Positions 36,310 to 45,427 of a stretch of 64,000 nt of DNA are shown in pieces; positions within the stretch are counted from its first letter, which is position 1, and the number at the start of each line of letters is the position of its first letter. Location: positions 1 through 64,000 of the forward strand of contig NZ_JAHLEL010000007.1 of assembly GCF_020131355.1 (NCBI RefSeq). Direction: 5' to 3'. The DNA comes from Pseudonocardia sp. ICBG1293 (GTDB taxonomy: Bacteria; Actinomycetota; Actinomycetes; Mycobacteriales; Pseudonocardiaceae). A model generated the notes under the pieces. That model made no database searches and was not told the origin of the DNA. It worked only from the letters and a program-made list of their open reading frames with translations. Made by a program: the position numbers and the translations under genes.

Positions 36310-37084
36310 ATGGTTCGGTCGCATGTAGTCACCGGCGCCGGCCGTGGGGTCGGGCGCGCCATCGCCGAGAAGCTGTTGGCCGACGGCGACGCCGTTGTCA
36401 TCCTGGAACGCGACCCGGCCGGTGCGACATGGCCCGAAGCCCACCCGGCCGGCCCCCCGGATCGCTGTCGCGACTGGCAGCGCCGACGATCCGACGACCA
36501 CCGATCATGCCGCTGACCTCGCCCAGGAGATGGGCGAGCTGACGGGCTGGGTCAACAACGCTGCGATCTTCCGCGACGCCGATCTCCACACCACGGCCCC
36601 CGAGGACCTGGTCGCGCTCATCAGCGCCAACCTCGCCCCGGTGCTGGTGGGCTCGGCGACTGCAGTACGTCGCTTCCGGGAGCGGGAGACCGCCGGCTCG
36701 ATCGTGAACGTATCGAGCCACCAGGCTCAGCGCGCTGTACGAGGTGCCCTCCCTTACGCCACTGCCAAAGCAGCGATCGAGGGCTTCACCCGCGCGGCTG
36801 CCGTCGACTACGGGGCTGACCGGATCCGGGTCAACGCCGTTGCCCTCGGCTCCGTCTCGACGGACCGATACGAGGAGTTGCTCGGCCGTCAGGACCCGGC
36901 TACCGCCGCCTCGACGCGTCGACAGATGGCCGAGATCCATCCGCTGGGGCGTGTCGGCCGCGCCGACGAGGTCGCAGACACCGTCGCCTACCTGTTGTCG
37001 CCTGCGGCCAGCTTCATCAGCGGCGTGATCCTGCCCGTCGACGGCGGACGAGCTGCCCGTGGTCAGGACCCGGAAGCACGCTGA
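36310..37084 (+). CDS. Short-chain dehydrogenase, apparent frameshift
   Basis: SDR of about 257 residues in two frames. The N-terminus ([20 protein letters not shown]) has the cofactor motif; the second frame carries WVNNAAIF, the Ser block NVSSHQAQ and the Tyr-Lys pair [10 protein letters not shown], ending [11 protein letters not shown]. The break lies around 36430-36470, in a run-rich stretch, and one base restores it. A real inactivating mutation is also possible because this gene lies in the repeat-bounded segment whose codon use looks less GC-biased than its neighbours. Confidence 0.7.
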
Positions 37085-37290
37085 CGACTCATCTCACGGC
37101 GTTGTGGGCCGATGCCCGCACCATCCGGTCTGGTGCTGTTCACCGTCTACGCCACGTGCCGCGCCGGTCGACAGGACACCGACAACGACCGGATCTCCGG
37201 GCTGCTCGAATCATGAACCGGACCATCGTGCACCGTGGGGACAAGAGCTCACGATCGTGCCGCATCTGCTCCCTGAACACCCCCCGGGTC

Positions 37291-37422
37291 ACCCGGCACG
37301 ACCCCGCACCCCCACCGACGACGAGACGGCGCCGTCCCCGCATCGCTGCAGGTCACGGCGCCGTCCCGGTGGTCGTGCGGGTCAGGCCTTCTCGGTCTCC
37401 CGGGCCCGCAGGTCCTTGCGCA
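37291..37422. repeat. Right copy of the ligase-tail repeat
   Basis: Intact counterpart of 35559-35684. It comprises about 90 bases downstream of the acyl-CoA ligase stop codon and about 40 bases of its coding end. The two copies are directly repeated and bracket roughly 1.6 kb holding the GyrA-like and SDR genes. The gap 37085-37381 contains nothing else that I recognise. Confidence 0.7.
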
Positions 37423-38959
37423 GGATCTTGCCCGAGGCCGACTTCGGGATCTGGTCGATGAACTCGACCACGCGCACCTTCTTGTGCGGCGCGACCTTCT
37501 CCGCGACGAAGGCCTTCACGTCCTCCTCGGTCAGGTCCTCACCCGAGGCCTGCTTGACCACGAACGCCTTCGGGACCTCCTCGCCGTCGGCGTCCTTGAC
37601 CCCGATGACCGCGGTGTCGGCGATCTTGTCGTGGGTCAGCAGCAGTGCCTCCAGCTCGGCGGGCGGCACCTGGTAGCCCTTGTACTTGATGAGCTCCTTG
37701 ACCCGGTCGACGATCGAGTAGACGCCCTCGTCGTCGACGACGGCGATGTCCCCGGTGTGCAGGTACCCGTCGGCGTCCTTGGTGGCGTCGGTCGCGTCGG
37801 CGTTGTTCAGGTACCCGACCATCACGTTCGGGCCCTTCACCCACAGCTCGCCGCGCTCCCCGACGACGACCTCCTGGCCGGACTCCGGGTCGACCAGCTT
37901 GCACTCGATGTTCGGCAGCGCGAAGCCGGAGGAGTTGAGGTCGAGGTCCCCGCGGTCGTCGGGCATGCAGTGGCTGACCGGGGACAGCTCGGTCATGCCG
38001 TAGCCCTGCAGCACGGTGCAGTCCAGCCGCTTGGCGACGGCGCGGCCGAGCTCGCCGTCCAGCGGGGCGGCACCGGAGAAGATCGTCTTCACGCAGGACA
38101 GGTCGAACTTGTCGATGATCGGGTGCTTCGCCAGCGCGACGGCGACCGGCGGCGCGATGTAGAGCCGGTCGACCTGGAGGTCCTGGGTGATGGTCAGGAA
38201 CTGCTCGAGGTCGAACTTCGGCATGGTGACGACGGTGGCGCGCGCGTGCAGACCCTGGTTCATCATCACGGTCATGCCGTAGATGTGGAAGAACGGCAGG
38301 AAGGCCATGATCTTGGTCTGGCTGGTCACGTCGCCCATGACCTGGATCTGGAGCAGGTTCGACACCAGGTTGCGGTGGGTCAGCACGACGCCCTTGGCCA
38401 GACCGGTGGTGCCCGAGGAGTAGGGCAGCACCGCGGTGTCGGTGGCGGTGGTCGTCAGCTCGGGCGCCGGGGCCCCGGAGCCCACCAGGTCGCGCAGCGA
38501 GTCGTGGCCCTCGGTGGCGTCGATGGTGAGCACGACGTCCTCGGACAGCCCCGCCTCCTTCGCCCCGGCCACGGCACGGTCGAGGAACGGCGAGACGGTG
38601 ATGACCATCTTGGCGCCGGAGTCCTTGAGCTGGTGGGCCAGCTCGCCCCCGGTGTACATCGAGTTCGCGCTGGTGACGACGGCGTTGGCCCGCAGGATGC
38701 CGTGGAACAACGCGGCCCACTGCGGCAGGTTCGGCGCGAACAGCGCAACGACGTCGCCGGTCCCGATGCCGCGCGCCGCGAGGCCGCCGGCGATCTTCTC
38801 GACCAGACCGTGGAACTCGGTGTAAGTCAGCTGGTCACCGGTGGTGCCGTCGACGATCGCCGGCGCGTCCGCCCGGTCGCCGAACCCCTCGGCGAACAGG
38901 AACTCGGTGAGCGAGACGTCGGGGATCTCGACGTCCGGGTACGGGCTGCGCAACGACAA
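37382..38959 (-). CDS. AMP-dependent acyl-CoA ligase (4-coumarate-CoA ligase-like)
   Basis: 525-residue adenylate-forming enzyme. The P-loop is LPYSSGTTGLAKGV, the adenine motif GYGMTELSP, then YLHTGDIAVVDDEG, the hinge region DRVKELIKYKGYQV and the catalytic Lys in PKSASGKILRKDL. It activates a carboxylic acid to acyl-AMP and then acyl-CoA; the overall pattern is that of 4CL/luciferase-like ligases, with the acid unknown. A TTG start at 38959 is chosen because GAAGGAG lies eight bases upstream and no ATG/GTG fits. A degenerate copy of its 3' end lies about 1.7 kb to the left. Confidence 0.9.
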   Translation of the reverse strand: MSLRSPYPDVEIPDVSLTEFLFAEGFGDRADAPAIVDGTTGDQLTYTEFHGLVEKIAGGLAARGIGTGDVVALFAPNLPQWAALFHGILRANAVVTSANSMYTGGELAHQLKDSGAKMVITVSPFLDRAVAGAKEAGLSEDVVLTIDATEGHDSLRDLVGSGAPAPELTTTATDTAVLPYSSGTTGLAKGVVLTHRNLVSNLLQIQVMGDVTSQTKIMAFLPFFHIYGMTVMMNQGLHARATVVTMPKFDLEQFLTITQDLQVDRLYIAPPVAVALAKHPIIDKFDLSCVKTIFSGAAPLDGELGRAVAKRLDCTVLQGYGMTELSPVSHCMPDDRGDLDLNSSGFALPNIECKLVDPESGQEVVVGERGELWVKGPNVMVGYLNNADATDATKDADGYLHTGDIAVVDDEGVYSIVDRVKELIKYKGYQVPPAELEALLLTHDKIADTAVIGVKDADGEEVPKAFVVKQASGEDLTEEDVKAFVAEKVAPHKKVRVVEFIDQIPKSASGKILRKDLRARETEKA

Positions 38960-39081
38960 GGTTCGCTCCTTCGCGAGGACCTGCGGGGACGGACGGCGCG
39001 GGGGTCCGGCCGGGTTCGGCGCCATGCTAGGCGCACGGCACACATGCCGTCGTCGTGACGTGGTGAAAAGTTACCCGCGGG

Positions 39082-39561
39082 TCACTGGAACAGGTGCTCG
39101 AAGGCGGCCAGGTTCGCGGTGGACTCGCCGTTCTCGCGGCGCCAGGCGTACTCGCGGCGGATGGAGGAGGCGAAGCCGAGCTCCAGGAAGGTGTTGAAGT
39201 CGCCGTCGGCGGCCTCGAGCACGGAGCCGAGCACCCGGTCGAGCTCGTCGGCGGTCACGGCATGGTGGGCCAGCCGCCCGACCAGGTGGATGTCGCCGAC
39301 CCGGTCCAGGCAGTAGTGCACGCCGTAGAGCTTGGCGTTGCGCAGCAGCATGAACCGGTAGACGCCCTCGTGGTTCTCGTCGGGTCTGCGGCACACGAAC
39401 GCCTGCACGGCCAGGGTCTGCTCGCGCAGGATCAGCCAGGTCTGGGTCTGGAGCCGGGCCTCGCCGGGCAGGGTGACCAGCCACTGTCCGGGTCCACGGT
39501 GGACGTGGTCGGCACCGGAGTCCGCCAGCGCGGCCCCGATCCACTGCTCCAGGTCGCTCAT
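39082..39561 (-). CDS. YbjN domain-containing protein
   Basis: 159-residue protein of the YbjN/type III secretion chaperone-like fold, equivalent to Rv0487. The sequence has alternating beta strands and helices ([40 protein letters not shown]) and no enzymatic motif. It overlaps mshA by four bases (ATGA) and follows it, the conserved arrangement in mycothiol-producing actinobacteria. Its role is unknown; co-occurrence suggests a link to mycothiol production or redox control. Confidence 0.85.
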   Translation of the reverse strand: MSDLEQWIGAALADSGADHVHRGPGQWLVTLPGEARLQTQTWLILREQTLAVQAFVCRRPDENHEGVYRFMLLRNAKLYGVHYCLDRVGDIHLVGRLAHHAVTADELDRVLGSVLEAADGDFNTFLELGFASSIRREYAWRRENGESTANLAAFEHLFQ

Positions 39562-40832
39562 ACGTCCCTCCGTCGCCGCGTCGCGAACTCGGTGCGGGCC
39601 TCGTCGTAGGCGCCCAGCAGGGCGTCGGTGGTGCGGTCCCAGGAGAACCGCTGCGCGTGCGTGGCCGCGGTCCGCCCCATCCGCTCGCGCCGCCCGGGGT
39701 CGAGCGCGAGCTCGCCGAGCGCGTCGGCCCAGTCGGAGATGTCGTGCCCGGTGACGAGCAGCCCGGACCGGCCCTCGGCGACCGCGACCGGCAGCCCGCC
39801 CACCCGGGTCGCCACCACCGGCGTGCCGCAGGCCTGGGCCTCCAGCGCGACCAGCCCGAACGACTCGTTGTGGCTCGGGACCGCGACGACGCCGGCCGCC
39901 CGGTAGACGGTCACCAGCTCGTCGCCGGCCCGCGGCGGGAGGAACCGGACGAGGTCGGTGATGCCCAGCTCGGCGGCCAGCTCGTGCAGCGACGTCGGCT
40001 CGGCCAACCCCGACCCGGACGGCCCACCCGCGACGAGCACGACCAGCCGTGCGCGCAGCTCGGGAGCCCGTGCGACCAGCTCGGCGGCGGCACGCAGCAG
40101 CACGTCGGGGGCCTTGAGCCGCTGGATGCGCCCGACGAACGCCAGCACCACCGCCCCGGCGGGCAGCCCCAGGGCGGCGCGGGCCGCCGCCCGGTCACCG
40201 GGCCGGAACCGGTCGGTGTCCACCCCCGGCGGGATGGTGACGGTGCGGTGCGGGTCGGCGTCGTAGAGGTCGAGCAGCTGCTTGGACTCGATCTCGGTGT
40301 TCGCCACCAGCCGGTCGGCCTCGGCGACGACCTGGTCCTCGCCGATCACCCGCACCCGCGGTTCGGGGGTGTCCCCGGCGGCGAGCGCCGCGTTCTTGAC
40401 CCTGGCCAGGGTGTGCGCGGAGTGCACCAGCGGCACCCCCCAGCGGTCCCGGGCCAGCCACCCGACCTGCCCGGAGAGCCAGTAGTGCGAGTGCACGACG
40501 TCGTACCAGCCCGGGTCGTGCCGGGCCTCGGCCCGCAGCACCCCGGCGGTGAAGGCGCACAGCTGGCTCGGCAGGTCGTCCTTGCCCAGTCCCTCGAACG
40601 GGCCCGCGGCGACGAACCGGACGGTCGCGCCCGGCTCCAGCTCGACCGTCGGCGGCTGGTCCGACGAGGTGGCACGGGTGAAGATCTCCGCCTCGACGCC
40701 GCGGCGGGCCATCCGGATCGCCGTCTGTGCGACGTAGACGTTCATCCCGCCGGCGTCGCCGGTGCCGGGCTGCTCGGTCGGGGAGGTGTGCACCGACAGC
40801 ACCGCGACCCGTCGGGGCAGTCGCTCGCTCAC
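39558..40832 (-). CDS. mshA: D-inositol-3-phosphate glycosyltransferase (mycothiol synthesis)
   Basis: First step of mycothiol synthesis: transfer of GlcNAc from UDP-GlcNAc to 1L-myo-inositol-1-phosphate. The 424-residue GT4 enzyme shows the N-terminal block [20 protein letters not shown], the acceptor-site region [14 protein letters not shown], the phosphate-binding [14 protein letters not shown] and the donor-binding E-x7-E motif ([19 protein letters not shown]). GTG at 40832 overlaps the upstream ATPase gene by GTGA. Its presence supports an actinobacterial host. Confidence 0.93.
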   Translation of the reverse strand: MSERLPRRVAVLSVHTSPTEQPGTGDAGGMNVYVAQTAIRMARRGVEAEIFTRATSSDQPPTVELEPGATVRFVAAGPFEGLGKDDLPSQLCAFTAGVLRAEARHDPGWYDVVHSHYWLSGQVGWLARDRWGVPLVHSAHTLARVKNAALAAGDTPEPRVRVIGEDQVVAEADRLVANTEIESKQLLDLYDADPHRTVTIPPGVDTDRFRPGDRAAARAALGLPAGAVVLAFVGRIQRLKAPDVLLRAAAELVARAPELRARLVVLVAGGPSGSGLAEPTSLHELAAELGITDLVRFLPPRAGDELVTVYRAAGVVAVPSHNESFGLVALEAQACGTPVVATRVGGLPVAVAEGRSGLLVTGHDISDWADALGELALDPGRRERMGRTAATHAQRFSWDRTTDALLGAYDEARTEFATRRRRDV

Positions 40833-43666
40833 CCGAGCATCCTGACACGGCGCCGGAACGACAGCGCAGCCACCAGCGCCCGCAGCGGGTCCGTGGCGTG
40901 CCAGTCGTCGCCGCGGCCGGGCCAGGCCGGGACGCTCGCCGTCCCACCGCCGTCGAGGTCGACGACCAGCTCGGCGTGGCGGTGCAGCCGCCCCGGCGGC
41001 GGGGTCTCGCCCAGCGCGGCCAGCGCCAGGACCACCTCGGGATCGGCCGTCCACGGACCGGGGGTGCCGGTGCCGCGGACGGTCCCGGCGACCCGGTCCG
41101 AGGCCAGCGGCACGTCGAGCAGCTCCGCGAGGGCGGCGGGACCGTCCCCGCCGGGGACGGCCGGCAGCGCGTCCAGCGCCGGCAGCACCCACGGCGCGTC
41201 CAGGACCACCGCCCGGTCGGTCGGCGCGACCGCCCCGGCGACCGTCCGGACCCGGTCCGGCGGGTCGACGTCGTCGAGGTCCACCCGCCCGTCGGCGACG
41301 GCCGCGGCGAGTGCGGAGTAGGCGGCCGCGGCGACCTCACCGGTCACCGTGCGGGCCGGGTCGGCCAGCCGGTCGAGCAGCTCGGTGACCTCGTCCGGAC
41401 CGTCGACGACGACCCGGTCCCGGACGCCGACGGCCGCGAGCACCGCGTCGTCGACGCCCGGCAGGGCCCGGACCTCGTCGTAGAGCCCGGTCAGCCCGGT
41501 CGCCGAGCGCAGCCGCCAGGTGCTCGGGAGCCGGCCGTCGAGGCGGACGTGGCGCGACAGCCACCAGGCGGTGTAGCCGGTCAGCACCGCGGCCCGGGTG
41601 TCGCGGTCGGCGGCGAGCAGGGCCAGCGCCGCGGGCCACCGGTCGTCGGCGACGAGGTCGAGGTCGCGGACGGCGGGCGGGGTGTCGCCGTCGTCGGGGT
41701 AGTGCTCACCGTCGTGCAGGACCTCCGGGTCGAACCCGGCGACCGTGAACCCGTCGAGCACCCCGGCGGCGACGAGCGCGGCGCGGGGGACGTCGGACCA
41801 CTCCGGACCCAGCACGCCGACCGGGGCGGCCGGGTCGAGCAGGTCGCGCACGGCGGCGTCGGGCAGGACGAGCTCGTCGGCGCGGGCGGGGCGGCCGTCG
41901 TCGTCGGTGAGGGCCAGGGCACCGAACGGGGCCGGGCCCGACCGCGCACCGGCGCCGAGGCGCTCGTCCGGGGCGACGACGGGGCCGTCGAGCAGGGACA
42001 GGACTGCACGGGCCAGTGCCGTGGTGTCCAGGCCCGCCTCGGCGTCGTCGACGGACCGTTCGACGGCCGCGCGCAGCGCGGGCGCGGCGAGGAGGGTGTC
42101 GCGGTCGGCCTCGGCGGCGCCGAGGCGGCGCAGCAGGGGATGGACGGCGTCGGGGTGGGCGACGCGCAGCTCGGGGACCGCAGCGGCCGGGCCTGCCCCG
42201 TCGGCCAGCAGCACCGAGGCGGGCCCGGGCACCAGGCGGCCGTCGACGAGCGGGACGGGCAGCGCGCCCAGCTCGGCGGCCAGCCCGGGGACGGTGTCCA
42301 CGGCGGGCGCGAGTGCCGCGTACAGGTCCCGCCACCGGCCCGGGTCCGCCTCGACGCCGGTGAGCCGCTCGGCCAGCGCGGCCGCGCCGACCCGTTCCAC
42401 GCCGAGCCCGGGGGGCGGGACGGTCCCGGAGGACAGGAGCCGCGCGAAGGCCGGGTCGGTCGCGGCGAGCAGCTCGGGCAGCCCGTCGGCGGGCACGTCG
42501 AGCCACTCGGCCCGCTCCGGCGCGAGGAGGTCCTCCTCCCCCGTCGCGGCGGGGAGCCAGGCGGTGCCGGTCAGCGCCGCGGTGACCGCCTCGCGCAGGC
42601 GGCCGTCCAGGGGCGAGCGCGGGAAGCCCGGCTCCGGCACCAGGAGGGTGCGGTCGGCGGGGGCGACGCACCGGACGAGGGTGGCGTAGCCGGTCGCCGC
42701 GGCGTCGACGAGCACGTCGACGCCCGGGTCGTCGGCGCGGATCCGGCGGCGGTCCGGGTCCAGCGGGAACGGCGCGATCAGCCGGGCGGGCAGCGAGAGC
42801 TGCTCGGCGCTGCGGGTGGGGGCGTGCAGGACCTCGCCGCGGTCGGGCCCGAGCGGGGCGGGCCGGTCGCCGTGCAGCGGCAGCGCCCAGCGGACACCGG
42901 CGTCCCCGGTGACCAGCAGGTACCCGGCGTCGCCGACGCGCACCCGGCCGTCTCCGAGGTCGGTCCGGGCCACGGTCACCGCGCCCGCGGTGACCGACTC
43001 CAACCCGGGCAGCGCCAGCAACAGGTCCCCGGCGGCGCGGGCCAGCTCGTCGAGCAGGTCGTGCGGGTCGGTGCCGGGCCCGGGCCGGAGCCGGACCTCG
43101 GTGGCGAACCCAGGCGGCGGGGGCTCCTCCTCCGGCGCGGGCCAGGCCAGGCGCAGCACCGGGACCCGGGCGTCGCGGGCCAGCTCGGCCGCCGCGGCAC
43201 CACCCAGTCGGGCCACCTCGACCGCGGTCCGGGCCGCGGAGAACGCGACGCCGCCGGCGGCGGTCACCAGGCGGGGCGCGGTGCACACGGCGAGGACCGC
43301 GGCGAACCCGACGCCGAACCGGCCGGTCGCGCCGCTCGCGTCCCGTTTGGCCGAGGCCCGCAGTGCGGCGAGCGCGGCGACCCCGTCGGCGTCCAGCGGG
43401 GCACCGGTGTTGGCCACCCGCAGCTCACCGTCCACCACGACGGCGCGGACCCGGCCGGGCAGCTCGGCGGCCAGCGCGGCGTCGGCGGCGTTCTGGAGCA
43501 GCTCGGCGACCCAGGTGTCGGCGTAGCCGCCGCGACGCAGGTCGTCCTCGGCGTTGACGTCCTCCCGGAACCGGGTCCGCGACGACGACCACGCCGCCAG
43601 GACCCCGGCCCGCAGCGCCGCCGTCCCGAACGGGTCGGTGCCGCCCGCGACGTCGGTACGGCTCAG
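40829..43666 (-). CDS. Sacsin/Hsp90-like ATPase-domain protein
   Basis: About 945 residues. The N-terminal GHKL ATPase region has the N box (ELLQNAADA), a G1-like block ([17 protein letters not shown]) and the G2-like [13 protein letters not shown], the same set found in sacsin and Hsp90. The remainder is a long Ala/Leu/Asp-rich region without known domains. No ATG or GTG lies at the right place; a CTG at 43666 overlaps the DUF3027 stop as CTGA, mimicking the GTGA couplings used around it, so I propose it as start. The family occurs beside DUF3027 and mshA-type genes in actinobacteria; function unknown. Confidence 0.75.
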   Translation of the reverse strand: MSRTDVAGGTDPFGTAALRAGVLAAWSSSRTRFREDVNAEDDLRRGGYADTWVAELLQNAADAALAAELPGRVRAVVVDGELRVANTGAPLDADGVAALAALRASAKRDASGATGRFGVGFAAVLAVCTAPRLVTAAGGVAFSAARTAVEVARLGGAAAAELARDARVPVLRLAWPAPEEEPPPPGFATEVRLRPGPGTDPHDLLDELARAAGDLLLALPGLESVTAGAVTVARTDLGDGRVRVGDAGYLLVTGDAGVRWALPLHGDRPAPLGPDRGEVLHAPTRSAEQLSLPARLIAPFPLDPDRRRIRADDPGVDVLVDAAATGYATLVRCVAPADRTLLVPEPGFPRSPLDGRLREAVTAALTGTAWLPAATGEEDLLAPERAEWLDVPADGLPELLAATDPAFARLLSSGTVPPPGLGVERVGAAALAERLTGVEADPGRWRDLYAALAPAVDTVPGLAAELGALPVPLVDGRLVPGPASVLLADGAGPAAAVPELRVAHPDAVHPLLRRLGAAEADRDTLLAAPALRAAVERSVDDAEAGLDTTALARAVLSLLDGPVVAPDERLGAGARSGPAPFGALALTDDDGRPARADELVLPDAAVRDLLDPAAPVGVLGPEWSDVPRAALVAAGVLDGFTVAGFDPEVLHDGEHYPDDGDTPPAVRDLDLVADDRWPAALALLAADRDTRAAVLTGYTAWWLSRHVRLDGRLPSTWRLRSATGLTGLYDEVRALPGVDDAVLAAVGVRDRVVVDGPDEVTELLDRLADPARTVTGEVAAAAYSALAAAVADGRVDLDDVDPPDRVRTVAGAVAPTDRAVVLDAPWVLPALDALPAVPGGDGPAALAELLDVPLASDRVAGTVRGTGTPGPWTADPEVVLALAALGETPPPGRLHRHAELVVDLDGGGTASVPAWPGRGDDWHATDPLRALVAALSFRRRVRMLG

Positions 43667-44487
43667 GACCCGACCGGCTCGAGGTCGATGCCGTCGTCGT
43701 AGACCAGGGCCGAGACGTGGACCGGCGAGCCGGACGGCTCGGCGACCGAGGAGTGCGCGCCGCAGCCGAACCCGACGGCGACCACCTGGGCGTCGGCCGG
43801 GGAGGAGCCGTTCGCGCAGACCCCGAACACACCCTGCAGCGACCCGGCGAGCGGCACCAGGAACCCGCAGGTCCCGCAGGACGCCGGCGCGGACCGGGCG
43901 AGATCGGCGGCCGGGCCGCGCTCCCCGTCCTGCCAGCGCTCGGCGGCGGCGACCCGGCCCTCGAACGACAGCACCCGCTCGCGGCCGAGACCGACCTCGC
44001 GGGCCAGCGCGTCGACGGCCGGGTCCCCGGAGTCGACGTAGCCGGGCACCAGGCGCGGGTCGTCGGGCGGGGTGGGCAGGAGGTCGCCGGGCCGGAGGTC
44101 GCCGGGCTGCACGCGCTGGTCCCACGGCACCCAGTCCGGGGCGACGAGCGCGGTGGAGCCGGGCAGCAGCACCGACTCCGAGACCGTCACCGGACCGCTG
44201 CCGTCCGCGGCGGCGACGGTGACCGCCCAGCGCCAGCCGCGGTAGCCGGGCAGGTGCGCGGCGAAGGAGTGGGTGACCGAGCCGTCGTCCTCGACGGTCG
44301 TCCCCAGGTGCACACCGACCGCGGCCGCGGCCGCGGCCGCACCCAGCTCGTCGGCCGCCTCCTCGACGGCGGCGGCCCGTGCCTCGTCGACCGCCTCGGA
44401 CAGGTGCGACGGCGCGGGGTCCTGCGGCGTGTCCGCCCGCTCGTCACCGGAGCCGCCGACCTCGACACCCACCTCACCAGTGCTCAC
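43663..44487 (-). CDS. DUF3027 family protein
   Basis: 274-residue protein. The N-terminal third is acidic and Ala-rich, then a conserved core with the WVPWDQRVQPGDLRPGDLLP segment and two possible metal-binding cysteine pairs (SCGTCGFLVPL and FGVCANG, with a later FGCGAHSS). These are typical of DUF3027, an actinobacteria-specific family near transcription or cold-shock genes. The pattern suggests a zinc site, not a catalytic one. GTG at 44487 is divergent from the lipoprotein gene. Function unknown. Confidence 0.82.
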   Translation of the reverse strand: MSTGEVGVEVGGSGDERADTPQDPAPSHLSEAVDEARAAAVEEAADELGAAAAAAAVGVHLGTTVEDDGSVTHSFAAHLPGYRGWRWAVTVAAADGSGPVTVSESVLLPGSTALVAPDWVPWDQRVQPGDLRPGDLLPTPPDDPRLVPGYVDSGDPAVDALAREVGLGRERVLSFEGRVAAAERWQDGERGPAADLARSAPASCGTCGFLVPLAGSLQGVFGVCANGSSPADAQVVAVGFGCGAHSSVAEPSGSPVHVSALVYDDGIDLEPVGS

Positions 44488-44526
44488 CTCACCAGTGTGC
44501 CACCCGTGCCCGGGCATCCTGGGCGG

Positions 44527-45351
44527 GTGCCCGTCCGTCCGCTGCTGCGCCGCCCGTCCGTACCGGGTCTGCTCGTCCTGCTGCTCGCCGTGGCCGCCTG
44601 CGGGGCCGCCGCACCGGACACCGGGCTGCCCGCGCCGGGGGCGGTACCGGTGGTCCGGCCACAGGTCCTGGCCGAGGTCCCGCACGACCCGCGGGCGTTC
44701 ACCCAGGGTCTGGAGCTGCGCGACGGCACCCTCTACGAGGGCACCGGGCAGGTCGGGGAGTCGCAGATCCGGGCGCTGGACCCGGCCACCGGTGCGGTGC
44801 GGGCGGCGAGCCCGCTGCCCCCGGCGTACTTCGGCGAGGGCATCACCGTCGTCGGGGACCGGATCTGGCAGCTGACCTGGCGCGACGGGGTGGCGGTCGA
44901 ATGGGACCGGGCGACGCTGCGGCCGCGGCGCGAGGTGCCCGTCGACGGCGAGGGATGGGGGCTGTGCCTGCTGTCCGGTGCCGCGGGTGACCGGGTCGTG
45001 CGCTCCGACGGCACCGACCGCCTGGTCCTCCACGACCCGGCCGATCTGGCGGAGGTGGGCTCGGTGGCGGTCACCCTGGACGGCGCCCCGGTGACCCGGC
45101 TCAACGAGCTGGAGTGCGTCGGTGACCGGGTGTGGGCCAACGTCTGGCAGACCGACGACCTCGTGCGGATCGACCCGGCGACCGGTGCGGTCGACGCCGT
45201 CGTCGACGCGAGCGGTCTGCTGCCGGCCGGGCAGCGGGCCGGGGCCGACGTGCTGAACGGCATCGCCCACGTCGAGGGCGACGAGTACCTGCTCACCGGC
45301 AAGCTGTGGCCGACGACGTTCCGGGTGCGGCTGCCGGCGCCCCCGGCCTGA
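44527..45351 (+). CDS. Glutaminyl-peptide cyclotransferase lipoprotein (plant-type, beta-propeller)
   Basis: 274 residues with a signal peptide and lipobox (LLVLLLAVAAC). The mature part is the five-bladed beta-propeller of plant-type glutamine cyclotransferase: HDPRAFTQGLELRDGTLYEGTGQ, ITVVGDRIWQLTW, RLNELECVGDRVWANVWQTD and the end VLNGIAHVEGDEYLLTGKLWP. It converts N-terminal Gln to pyroglutamate outside the membrane. It is divergent from DUF3027 with a 39-base gap, so promoters must overlap. Confidence 0.88.
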   Translation: MPVRPLLRRPSVPGLLVLLLAVAACGAAAPDTGLPAPGAVPVVRPQVLAEVPHDPRAFTQGLELRDGTLYEGTGQVGESQIRALDPATGAVRAASPLPPAYFGEGITVVGDRIWQLTWRDGVAVEWDRATLRPRREVPVDGEGWGLCLLSGAAGDRVVRSDGTDRLVLHDPADLAEVGSVAVTLDGAPVTRLNELECVGDRVWANVWQTDDLVRIDPATGAVDAVVDASGLLPAGQRAGADVLNGIAHVEGDEYLLTGKLWPTTFRVRLPAPPA

Positions 45352-45427
45352 CCCGCGCTGCGCCGGGCGGGTGACACCACCCGGCGGGACCGCCGGAACC
45401 GTCGGCACCCCCCTGCACAATGACGGC

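Noticed and set aside
12242..37381. The accessory block as a prophage or integrative element
   Set aside because: No integrase, tRNA, attachment repeats, phage or conjugation genes are visible at or between the borders.
40727..43702. A 991-codon open frame on the plus strand opposite the sacsin-like gene
   Set aside because: It is low-complexity Arg/Gly/Gln-rich with no family motif, while the opposite strand encodes a GHKL ATPase. Long antisense frames are expected at this GC content. The same applies to those at 1,965-3,962 and 37,484-39,058.
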